Origin: JBCCRH01 sp039208045
Lineage (GTDB): Bacteria; Bacteroidota; Bacteroidia; Chitinophagales; Saprospiraceae
Assembly (NCBI GenBank): GCA_039208045.1
Contig: JBCCRH010000081.1
Coordinates: forward strand, 1 to 16,288
DNA length: 16,288 nt
Reading direction: 5' to 3'
The notes below the pieces were generated by a model. The model saw nothing but the letters and a program-made list of their open reading frames with translations, was not told the DNA's origin and did not search any database. Shown piece after piece: positions 7,377-13,731 of the stretch (position 1 is its first letter; each line of letters starts with the position of its first letter). Both the position numbers and the translations under genes were made by a program.

Positions 7377-7583
7377 GCTCCAAATAGTGCCCGCCCTCGA
7401 TCGTTCACTTTTCCCAGATGAGAAAAGTCAATAGTTCCCCTGATCTTCATCATTACTATCCTCACTCCATCCATTTACCTTGTGCCTAGGTACAACAAAG
7501 AATAATAGAATTGGCTTTTGCGACTAGGACGAAGGGTGATTGCCTCCGGGTGATTGCCCTTTTTACTACAAAACCCATCACTC
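7377..7583. other. Gap upstream of the Usp genes with an inverted repeat and a tandem direct repeat
   Basis: There is no supported gene here. ACTTTTC (7407-7413) and GAAAAGT (7422-7428) form a perfect 7-bp inverted repeat with an 8-nt loop. GGGTGATTGCC occurs twice with a 14-nt period (7534-7544 and 7548-7558), 26 nt before the Usp start. No TAnnTTTG match was found. Either repeat could be a regulator site; neither matches a motif I know. Confidence 0.45.
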
Positions 7584-7787
7584 ATGAAAAGCATCCTGGT
7601 TCCAACCGATTTCTTCGCCTGTGCGCACTTTGCACTGGATGCAGCAGCCCAGCTCGCCACTCGCTTTGATGGCACGTTACATGTCCTCCACCAACTAGAG
7701 CTCCCCAATGGCTGGGAAGAAATGACTCTACCAGAACAAGCACAATATCCAGAAGCGCTTCAACAAATCAAAATAAATAAATCATGA
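7584..7787 (+). pseudogene. Truncated universal stress protein (N-terminal half of one Usp domain)
   Basis: This 67-residue frame begins with the Usp first strand (MKSILVPTDF) and continues through the first helix and second strand (FDGTLHVLHQLELP). It stops soon after, in EALQQIKINKS. A normal Usp domain has about 140 residues, with a GxxGx9G(S/T) ATP motif near the end, which is absent here. Its end overlaps the next Usp start as ATGA. The likeliest history is a tandem array of Usp genes in which the back half of this copy was deleted. It may still be translated and couple translation to the downstream gene. A longer start at 7554 adds no family sequence. Confidence 0.6.
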
Positions 7788-8587
7788 ACAAACTCCTGTT
7801 CCCCACTGATTTTTCGGAAGCGGCTCACCACGCTCTGGCTTACACCGTCGCCTTTGCAGAAGCTATCCCAGTCAAAATCAAGCTCATGCATGTGGTTTCG
7901 CTATCGGTAGACGAAGCAGCAAAGATTCATCCACAGAAAATTGAAGCAGCTATTGAAAAGAGGAAAGAAGCAGCTAAAGAGCGTTTGCTAGCCATTCAAG
8001 CCACCTATCCTAATGCTTCGTTCGAAGCGCCTCGGGTAGACTATGGCCTATTTTATGCCCAAGAAATAGCAGATGCTGCTCAAAGCGAAGGGGCAGATCT
8101 CATTGCTATGGGAACCAAAGGCATCACCCCCATGCAGCAGCGCCTACTGGGCAGCACCGTCACCAATACTATGATGATTGCTCCATGCCCCGTATTGGCA
8201 ATTCCCCGAACGGCAGACTTTACTCTCATCGAAAAAATCGCCTATGGCACCGATTTTCGGCTAGAAGATGAACACGCCGTAAACACCTTAGTCAAATTTT
8301 CCACGCCACTAAACGCCAATATTCATTTCGTACACATCGATCAAAACGCTGATTCTACCAGCATCGAAGATTACCACCTGGACAACAAAGAACCTTTTAG
8401 CGACTTTACAGTGGTCAACGCACAAGATATATCAGAAGGTTTAACGCGGTTTATTACACAAAAAAATATCCAGGTATTAGCCCTATTCGTTCCCCGCCGT
8501 AGGCTTTGGGAACGCCTCTTTCACAGCAGTGTTTCCAAGGAAATGATGAAGTATGCGAAGATCCCACTGCTAGTTTTTCATCAGTAG
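7784..8587 (+). CDS. Tandem-domain universal stress protein (UspA family)
   Basis: This 267-residue protein holds two Usp domains. Domain 1 (about 1-142) begins MNKLLFPTDFSEAAHHAL and ends with the nucleotide-binding signature G-2x-G-9x-G-S (GTKG at 110-113, GS at 123-124), then CPVLAIP, so it probably binds ATP. Domain 2 (about 149-267) begins KIAYGTDF and ends IPLLVFHQ. Its equivalent loop reads VPRRRLWERLFHSS, without the glycines, so that half probably does not bind nucleotide. Two-domain Usps with one degenerate half are common in Bacteroidota. It is cytoplasmic and linked to starvation and stress survival in the family. It starts inside the stop of the truncated copy upstream, and its stop lies just before the arginine operon promoter. 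Confidence 0.9.
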   Translation: MNKLLFPTDFSEAAHHALAYTVAFAEAIPVKIKLMHVVSLSVDEAAKIHPQKIEAAIEKRKEAAKERLLAIQATYPNASFEAPRVDYGLFYAQEIADAAQSEGADLIAMGTKGITPMQQRLLGSTVTNTMMIAPCPVLAIPRTADFTLIEKIAYGTDFRLEDEHAVNTLVKFSTPLNANIHFVHIDQNADSTSIEDYHLDNKEPFSDFTVVNAQDISEGLTRFITQKNIQVLALFVPRRRLWERLFHSSVSKEMMKYAKIPLLVFHQ

Positions 8588-8641
8588 TGCTTGCATCTTT
8601 CAATTACTTGATATAAGTTTGTATTACTAATGACGCAAGCA
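8588..8641. repeat. 7-bp inverted repeat framing the arginine operon promoter
   Basis: TGCTTGC at 8588-8594 and GCAAGCA at 8635-8641 are perfect inverted copies 40 nt apart, one across the -33 element and one just after the predicted transcription start. The spacing would suit a dimeric repressor bridging the promoter, but no Arg-box consensus is present. It could also be chance. Confidence 0.35.
8590..8621 (+). promoter_or_regulatory. Predicted promoter of the arginine operon
   Basis: TAAGTTTG at 8614-8621 is an exact TAnnTTTG box. CTTG at 8590-8593 lies exactly 20 nt upstream in place of TTTG. Transcription should begin about 8625-8628, only a few bases before the leader-peptide ATG at 8630. 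The leader mRNA would therefore be nearly or fully leaderless and extends about 260 nt to the first enzyme gene. Confidence 0.65.
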
Positions 8642-8701
8642 ACATTCCATATTATTCCTTCTACTGTTGTTCGTCGCCGCACCTTGCGCCGTCGCCCTTA
8701 G
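8630..8701 (+). CDS. Arginine-rich leader peptide of the arginine operon (attenuator peptide)
   Basis: This is a 23-codon ORF, MTQATFHIIPSTVV then RRRTLRRR, then Pro and TAG at 8699-8701. Six of the last nine sense codons are arginine (CGT/CGC at 8672-8680 and 8687-8695). It begins within about 5 nt of the predicted transcription start and sits upstream of a complete arginine biosynthesis operon. This is the classic layout of a ribosome-mediated attenuator: scarce charged Arg-tRNA would stall the ribosome on the Arg codons and change how the downstream hairpins fold. I see no Shine-Dalgarno site, as expected for Bacteroidota. The peptide itself probably has no other function. Evidence is the codon content plus context; I do not recognise a described homolog. 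Confidence 0.72.
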   Translation: MTQATFHIIPSTVVRRRTLRRRP

Positions 8702-8747
8702 GGGCGTCTATCTGTCATATTACCCTCTTGGGTAGCCCCAGGCTACC
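8693..8747 (+). promoter_or_regulatory. Candidate attenuator: alternative hairpins 1:2, 2:3 and 3:4
   Basis: Segment 1 CGCCC (8693-8697, the last Arg-Pro codons) pairs with segment 2 GGGCG (8702-8706). Segment 2 as GGGGC (8701-8705) can instead pair with segment 3 GCCCC (8735-8739), extendable with T-A and CC-GG pairs across a 2-nt bulge. Segment 3 as GGTAGCC (8731-8737) pairs perfectly with segment 4 GGCTACC (8741-8747) around a CCA loop, followed by GGTTTCTAT. A further 5-bp hairpin, TACCC-TCTT-GGGTA (8721-8734), also competes with 3:4. These exclusive pairings fit a terminator/antiterminator switch. The T-tract after 3:4 is weak, which is the main doubt. Confidence 0.55.
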
Positions 8748-8758
8748 GGTTTCTATCC

Positions 8759-8774
8759 AGATTTTTCCAAATCT
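8759..8774 (+). other. Hairpin after the attenuator stem
   Basis: AGATTT (8759-8764) pairs with AAATCT (8769-8774) across TTCC, followed by ATTTTA. It lies 11 nt after the 3:4 stem and, with it, may form the functional termination region. Confidence 0.4.
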
Positions 8775-8793
8775 ATTTTAGTCAAACCTCCTC

Positions 8794-8884
8794 CTTTACT
8801 GCTGTGCAGTTGCCTATCTATGTTTAGGCTTTCGCCAATACGCGAAACAGCACCAGGGTAAAGCAGGGATTCTATTGCCTTTAC
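8794..8884 (+). other. Structured leader region with two exclusive folds ahead of the first arg gene
   Basis: CTTTACTGCTGT (8794-8805) can pair with ACAGCA (8847-8852) and GTAAAG (8858-8863) across a 5-nt bulge. This encloses two perfect hairpins, GCCTA/TAGGC (8812-8816, 8825-8829) and TTTCGC/GCGAAA (8830-8835, 8842-8847; the last base is shared with the outer stem). The result is a three-way junction. In competition, GTAAAG can pair with a second CTTTAC at 8879-8884, only 2 nt before the ATG at 8887, which could hide the translation start. It matches no riboswitch class I know. Confidence 0.5.
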
Positions 8885-8886
8885 TC

Positions 8887-9462
8887 ATGGATTTCAATAT
8901 TATCAACTGCACTTCCATCCATCTTACTTACGCACAAGCCATTTGCGATCTGATCGCAGATTCTGCCAAGGTACGCGGAACAGGCATCGCCAAGCGCAAG
9001 CCCGAATACATTCGCCAAAAGATGGATCAGGGAAACGCCGTCATTGCCCTAAAAGGGGAAGAACTAGCTGGGTTTTGCTACATCGAACAGTGGAGCCACG
9101 GCACGTACATTGCCAATTCGGGCCTGATCGTGGCGCCTGCTTTTCGCAAAATGGGCCTAGCCAAAGCCATTAAGCACGCCATTTTTGAGCTTTCGCAAAA
9201 AAAATATCCCACTGCAAAGCTGTTTGGGATCACCACTAGTCTAGCCGTCATGAAGATCAATGCTTCATTGGGCTATCAGCCTGTTACCTTCTCGGAGTTG
9301 GCGCAAGATGAAGCCTTCTGGAAAGGCTGCCAAAGCTGCCCCAACTACGATATTCTCCAGCGCAACCAAAAGCGGGTGTGCCTGTGTACGGCCATGCTCG
9401 CCCCAGCCAAAGAACTACCAGCCATTGATTTAACTCATCAAATTCTCCATCAACATGTCTAA
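8887..9462 (+). CDS. GNAT acyltransferase, likely N-acylglutamate synthase of the arginine pathway
   Basis: This 191-residue protein has the GNAT core. An IREAD-like N-terminal helix (YAQAICDLI) is followed by strand VIALKGEELAGFCYIEQW (52-69) and the acyl-CoA pyrophosphate loop VAPAFRKMGLAKAI (82-95, RKMGLA being the Q/RxxGxG/A motif). Its place as first gene of a full arginine operon, ahead of argG, matches Bacteroides, where the equivalent protein is proposed to make N-acylglutamate (probably N-succinylglutamate) from glutamate. It is unlike classical ArgA, which carries an amino-acid-kinase domain. The C-terminus has cysteines at 148, 151, 165 and 167 (FWKGCQSC ... CLCTAML), a possible metal site. 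I chose ATG 8887 over TTG 8875. It overlaps argG by 8 nt. Confidence 0.82.
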   Translation: MDFNIINCTSIHLTYAQAICDLIADSAKVRGTGIAKRKPEYIRQKMDQGNAVIALKGEELAGFCYIEQWSHGTYIANSGLIVAPAFRKMGLAKAIKHAIFELSQKKYPTAKLFGITTSLAVMKINASLGYQPVTFSELAQDEAFWKGCQSCPNYDILQRNQKRVCLCTAMLAPAKELPAIDLTHQILHQHV

Positions 9463-10663
9463 ACCAATCCTTGTACTCGCATATAGCGGAGGCCTCGACA
9501 CCTCCTACTGCATCAAATATCTGACCACAGAAAAAGACTACCAAGTACACGCCATTAGTGTCAATACCGGTGGTTTTTCCGAAAAGGACATCCAAAAAAT
9601 GGAAGCACAAGCCTATCAGCTTGGCGCCACCTACTTTGAATGTATTGAAGCTGAAAAAACCTATTACGAGCAGTGCATCCGCTACCTCATCTACGGCAAT
9701 GTATTGCGAAATAATACCTATCCGCTCTCCGTCAGTGCCGAACGACTCTTTCAAGCCATCGCCATTGTACAATATGCCAATACCATTGGAGCAAAAGCGG
9801 TGGCCCATGGCAGCACGGGCGCAGGAAATGATCAAGTGCGTTTCGACTTGGTATTCAATACACTTGGGCCACACTTGGACATTGTCACCCCAATTCGAGA
9901 CTTACAGCTTTCGCGAAAAGCAGAAATCGACTATTTGCAGCAGCATGGTTTTGATTGGCCCTGGGAAAAAGGCAAGTACTCGATTAACCAAGGGCTTTGG
10001 GGTACCAGCGTAGGTGGCGCGGAGACCTTAACGTCCCACCTGCCGCTTCCCGAAACCGCCTATCCCAGTCCTCTGCAAAAAGAAACGCCAAGCACCGTCC
10101 AGCTCCATTTTGAAAAAGGCGAACTAACAGGTATCGATCAGACCTATTTTGACCATCCAGTGGAGGCGATCCACCACTTGGCACAGCTCGCCCAGCCCTA
10201 TGCGATTGGCCGGGATATTCACGTCGGCGATACGATTATTGGGATCAAAGGGCGGGTAGGCTTTGAGGCAGCAGCACCACTAATCATCCTAAAAGCACAC
10301 CATTTACTCGAAAAGCATGTGCTCACCAAGTGGCAGCAATATTGGAAAGAGCAGCTTGCTAATTGGTATGGCATGCTCCTCCACGAAGGGCAATTTCTCG
10401 ATCCTGTTATGCGAAATATTGAAGGCTTCTTGAGCGACTGCCAGGCCCATGTGAGTGGCACGGTGCATATACAGCTCCATCCCTACCGTTTCAAACTGCA
10501 AGGCATTGAATCGGAGTACGATCTATTGCAGCACGGCTTTGGCCAGTATGGCGAAGCAAACAAAGCCTGGACGGGCGAGGATGTTAAAGGATTCACCAAA
10601 ATTTTGGGTAATGCTCCTATGATTTATCACCATAAAAAAACAGCAGACACATGGCAACTATAA
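9455..10663 (+). CDS. argG: Argininosuccinate synthase
   Basis: This 402-residue enzyme joins citrulline and aspartate with ATP to make argininosuccinate, the seventh step of the pathway. The N-type PP-loop SGGLDTS is at residues 11-17. The citrulline/aspartate-binding segment HGSTGAGNDQVRF is at 118-130, followed by TPIRDL and the KYSINQGLWG segment, then GIKGRVGFEAAAPLI. All the main motifs are intact and the length is normal. It starts inside the end of the GNAT gene (8-nt overlap) and its own end overlaps argC by 13 nt, so the three are translationally coupled. It comes second in the operon although it acts late in the pathway, an order shared with Bacteroides. Confidence 0.96.
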   Translation: MSKPILVLAYSGGLDTSYCIKYLTTEKDYQVHAISVNTGGFSEKDIQKMEAQAYQLGATYFECIEAEKTYYEQCIRYLIYGNVLRNNTYPLSVSAERLFQAIAIVQYANTIGAKAVAHGSTGAGNDQVRFDLVFNTLGPHLDIVTPIRDLQLSRKAEIDYLQQHGFDWPWEKGKYSINQGLWGTSVGGAETLTSHLPLPETAYPSPLQKETPSTVQLHFEKGELTGIDQTYFDHPVEAIHHLAQLAQPYAIGRDIHVGDTIIGIKGRVGFEAAAPLIILKAHHLLEKHVLTKWQQYWKEQLANWYGMLLHEGQFLDPVMRNIEGFLSDCQAHVSGTVHIQLHPYRFKLQGIESEYDLLQHGFGQYGEANKAWTGEDVKGFTKILGNAPMIYHHKKTADTWQL

Positions 10664-11622
10664 GCGCAGGAATTATTGGTGGGGGCGGCTACACCGCTGG
10701 CGAATTGATTCGACTGCTTCTGATCCACCCGCAGGTAACCCTCGACTTTGTGCAAAGCACCAGTCAGGCAGGAACTCCCATTAGCCAAGTGCATGAAGAT
10801 TTATTTGGGGAGTGTTTTATGGATTTCGTGGCAACGCCCCATTTTGAAGTCGATGTTTTATTCTTATGCAAAGGGCATGGGCATTCAAAGGCATTTGTGG
10901 AAACACATGACATCCCAGCATCGGTAGTGGTGATTGATCTGAGCAGAGATTTTCGTTTGGCAAACGCTTCAAATCCATTTGTTTATGGCTTACCAGAGCT
11001 CAAGCATGCTGCCATCGCACAAAGCAATCGGATAGCTAATGCTGGCTGTTTCGCCACAGCGATCCAATTGGCCCTACTGCCTTTGGCGCAAGCCCAGTAT
11101 TTAGCGAAAGCGGTACACATACAGGCCATCACCGGCACAACCGGCGCAGGCCAGCAACCCAAGTCCACCTCCCACTTTAGCTGGCGGCACAACAACCTCT
11201 CGGTCTACAAAGCATTCCAGCATCAGCATGTGCCCGAGATCAAGCAAAGCTTGAGTAGTTTGCAAGAGGCGCCGCTACCACCGCTGCACTTCATTCCGCT
11301 ACGTGGAGCGTTCACCAGAGGCATCTTCGCCACTTTATACACCGAATTTGAAGGAAGCGAAGCAGCAGCTTTAGCCCTCTTCCAGGACTACTACGAGCCG
11401 CATCCCTTCGTGCAAGTGACCACCGACACCATCCACCTCAAGCAAGTCGTGAATACCAACAAATGCTTGATACAGCTAGCTAAACACGAAGATCAATTAT
11501 TAATCGTTTGTGCCATTGATAATCTGCTCAAAGGAGCTTCTGGGCAAGCCGTCCAGAATATGAATATCCGTTTTGGATTTCCCGAAAAGCAAGGATTAGT
11601 ACTTAAAGCAATGGCTTTTTAA
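10651..11622 (+). CDS. argC: N-acyl-gamma-glutamyl-phosphate reductase
   Basis: This 323-residue NADPH-dependent reductase converts N-acylglutamyl phosphate to the semialdehyde. The Rossmann motif GIIGGGGYTAGELIRLL is at residues 7-23. The catalytic cysteine is Cys133 in NAGCFATAIQLAL. TGTTGAGQQPKSTSHF (about 159-174) and HVPEIKQ (about 190-196) are the other family landmarks, with FIPLRGAFTRGIF and DNLLKGASGQAVQNMN near the C-terminus. It has the type 1 (shorter, about 320-residue) layout. The 13-nt overlap with argG and the 10-nt gap to argD place it in the operon. Whether the acyl group is acetyl or succinyl is not visible from this protein. Confidence 0.96.
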   Translation: MATISAGIIGGGGYTAGELIRLLLIHPQVTLDFVQSTSQAGTPISQVHEDLFGECFMDFVATPHFEVDVLFLCKGHGHSKAFVETHDIPASVVVIDLSRDFRLANASNPFVYGLPELKHAAIAQSNRIANAGCFATAIQLALLPLAQAQYLAKAVHIQAITGTTGAGQQPKSTSHFSWRHNNLSVYKAFQHQHVPEIKQSLSSLQEAPLPPLHFIPLRGAFTRGIFATLYTEFEGSEAAALALFQDYYEPHPFVQVTTDTIHLKQVVNTNKCLIQLAKHEDQLLIVCAIDNLLKGASGQAVQNMNIRFGFPEKQGLVLKAMAF

Positions 11623-11632
11623 GTCGATAAAG

Positions 11633-12775
11633 ATGAATCTATATCAAGTATATAATCAACTAGAGGTTTGCCCTGTCAAAGGCAAAGGGGCGTATGTTTT
11701 TGATGCATCAGGCAAGTCCTACCTCGACTTTTATGGCGGGCATGCCGTGATTTCTATTGGCCACAGCCATCCGCATTATGTGCAGCGCGTGCAGGAACAG
11801 GTGGCAAATTTGGGCTTTTATTCCAATGCCGTTCCCAATCCATTGCAAACCCAACTGGCCCAAAAGCTGGGCGAACTTTCGGGTTTATCCAACTACCAGC
11901 TTTTTCTTTGCAATTCCGGCGCGGAGGCCAATGAAAATGCCTTAAAATTGGCATCCTTCAAAACAGGTCGTACCAAAATCATTGCCTTTAAAAAAGGCTT
12001 CCACGGTCGTACAGCCGCCGCTGTGAATGCTACTGACAATCCAAAGCTGCAAGCAGCCATCAACAAAGGATTTGAAGTAGAATACCATGGGCTGAACCAC
12101 CTCGCTTCAGTGAAAAAAAGCTTGGCGACCAACGAGATATGCGCTGTCATCATCGAGGGGATCCAGGGAATTGGAGGTATCCATTTTCCGCATCCTTCTT
12201 TTTTGGAAGCTTTGGCAGAATTATGCCACTGGCATGGCAGCATGCTTATTTTGGATGAGGTGCAGTCGGGTTACGGTCGGAGCGGTCATTTCTTTGCTTT
12301 CCAAAAGGCGAATATTAAGCCTGATTTGATTACTGTCGCTAAAGGGATGGGCAATGGTTTTCCGATTGGTGGGGTGCTAATTCATCCACACTTTGAGGCG
12401 AAGCTGGGGCAGTTGGGGAGTACGTTTGGGGGCAACCACTTAGCGATGGCTGCTGGCTTGGCCGTGCTGGAGGTGATCGAGCAGGAGCAATTAATGGAAC
12501 ATGCACAGCAGATGGGAGCGCTGCTGGATGCGCAATTGCAGGAGCTACCTGGATTGGTGGCGTATCGGGGCGCAGGCCTTATGATTGGGCTGGAATTTGA
12601 TTTTCCAATAAAAGCCCTTCGCAAAGCACTGCTCCATGAGCACCAAGTCTTTACGGGTTCCTCCTCCGATCCTAACGTGCTCCGCCTACTCCCACCACTG
12701 AATATTAGCGAACAAGAAGTCCATCATTTCACTGACGCTTTGCAGAAAGCATTGCAGTATCAGCTCGTTCACTAA
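11633..12775 (+). CDS. argD: N-acylornithine aminotransferase
   Basis: This 380-residue class III PLP aminotransferase converts the N-acylglutamate semialdehyde to N-acylornithine using glutamate. Markers seen: SNAVPNPLQTQLAQKL (64-79), CNSGAEANENALKLA (93-107), KGFHGRTAAAVNAT (121-134), the PLP-ring aspartate in LILDEVQSGYGRSG (Asp208) and the Schiff-base lysine in ITVAKGMGNGFPIGG (Lys237). TFGGNHLAMAAG and VLRLLPPLNIS complete the set. It is slightly short for the family (usual about 390-400) but complete. It starts 10 nt after argC and ends 11 nt before argF'. Confidence 0.96.
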   Translation: MNLYQVYNQLEVCPVKGKGAYVFDASGKSYLDFYGGHAVISIGHSHPHYVQRVQEQVANLGFYSNAVPNPLQTQLAQKLGELSGLSNYQLFLCNSGAEANENALKLASFKTGRTKIIAFKKGFHGRTAAAVNATDNPKLQAAINKGFEVEYHGLNHLASVKKSLATNEICAVIIEGIQGIGGIHFPHPSFLEALAELCHWHGSMLILDEVQSGYGRSGHFFAFQKANIKPDLITVAKGMGNGFPIGGVLIHPHFEAKLGQLGSTFGGNHLAMAAGLAVLEVIEQEQLMEHAQQMGALLDAQLQELPGLVAYRGAGLMIGLEFDFPIKALRKALLHEHQVFTGSSSDPNVLRLLPPLNISEQEVHHFTDALQKALQYQLVH

Positions 12776-12786
12776 ACCGTATCACT

Positions 12787-13728
12787 ATGCAACAATTCAC
12801 TTCGATAAAGGATGTTCCCCAGCCAGAGGCACTGATCGAGCAGGCATTAGCCTTTAAGGCAAATCCACTTGCAGCCGCTGACTTGGGACGACACAAAACC
12901 CTGGCGCTCGTCTTTTTTAATCCCAGTTTGCGCACGCGCCTCAGCACGCAGAAGGCAGCTTTTAACCTTGGGCTTTCCGTGATGAATTACAATGCGGGCC
13001 AGGGTTGGGCTTTGGAATTTGAGGATCAAGTGGTGATGGATGGTAACAAAGCAGAGCACATCCGGGAGGCCGCCGCAGTAATTAGTCAGTATGCGAATAT
13101 AATCGGCCTAAGGAGTTTTCCAAGTCTTCAAGATCGGAAGGCTGATTATGCAGACGCTATTTTGCAAAAATTCATCCAATATGCACAAGTGCCCGTCATC
13201 AGCTTGGAATCCGCGATTCGCCACCCCTTGCAATCCTTGACGGATGTAATGACCATTCGCAGCCACAAAAAAGTGCAGCGACCAAAGGTAGTGCTAAGCT
13301 GGGCACCCCATCCCAAAGCGCTCCCCCAAGCAGTCGCTAATTCCTTTTTGGAATGGGTCGTGCAAGAAGATGCGGAAGTAGTGGTGACCCATCCAGAAGG
13401 CTACGAGCTGGCTCCTGAATTTATGCAAGGTGCTCAAATCGAATACGACCAAGCTAAAGCTTTCGCCGGAGCGGACTTTGTGTATGCCAAGAATTGGTCT
13501 TCCTATACCCACTACGGACAGATCCTGTCGCAATCTCCTGATTGGTGTATTGATGCGTCTAAGATGGCCCTTACGAATGAGGCATATTTCATGCATTGTT
13601 TGCCGGTTCGCCGGAATGTGGTAGTGAGTGATGCTGTTCTGGATAGTCCACAATCGCTAGTCATTGAACAAGCCAATAATCGAACGTTTGCGGCGCAAGC
13701 CGTATTAGCACAGTTCTTAAATCAATAA
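12787..13728 (+). CDS. argF': N-acylornithine carbamoyltransferase (Bacteroidota type)
   Basis: This 313-residue enzyme carbamoylates N-acylornithine. Carbamoyl-phosphate residues lie in FFNPSLRTRLS (43-53) and HPLQ (146-149); the acylornithine end has YAKNW (233-237) and HCLPVRRN (270-277). LSTQKAA and ESAIRHPLQS resemble the Bacteroides fragilis N-succinylornithine enzyme rather than the Xanthomonas N-acetylornithine enzyme. The loop residue that decides specificity is Pro90 in B. fragilis and Glu92 in Xanthomonas; here the equivalent in VMDGNKAEH is Ala89, so the natural acyl group is open. It is not an ordinary ornithine carbamoyltransferase, which explains why the acyl group is kept to the citrulline stage and argE follows later. 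Confidence 0.93.
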   Translation: MQQFTSIKDVPQPEALIEQALAFKANPLAAADLGRHKTLALVFFNPSLRTRLSTQKAAFNLGLSVMNYNAGQGWALEFEDQVVMDGNKAEHIREAAAVISQYANIIGLRSFPSLQDRKADYADAILQKFIQYAQVPVISLESAIRHPLQSLTDVMTIRSHKKVQRPKVVLSWAPHPKALPQAVANSFLEWVVQEDAEVVVTHPEGYELAPEFMQGAQIEYDQAKAFAGADFVYAKNWSSYTHYGQILSQSPDWCIDASKMALTNEAYFMHCLPVRRNVVVSDAVLDSPQSLVIEQANNRTFAAQAVLAQFLNQ

Positions 13729-13731
13729 CAC

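Noticed and set aside
8673..8850. Leader hairpins as a plain REP cluster unrelated to regulation
   Set aside because: Possible in part, but the Arg-codon ORF, the promoter position and the overlap of the hairpins with the stop codon are better explained by attenuation. It is kept as the main alternative and can be settled by copy number in the genome.
8794..8863. Cloverleaf-like region resembling a tRNA
   Set aside because: There is no TψC-loop consensus, no proper 7-bp acceptor with the usual arm spacing, and no plausible anticodon arm. It was kept only as a structured leader.
8875..8886. TTG start for the GNAT gene
   Set aside because: The ATG at 8887 gives the natural family N-terminus; the TTG adds only MPLL.
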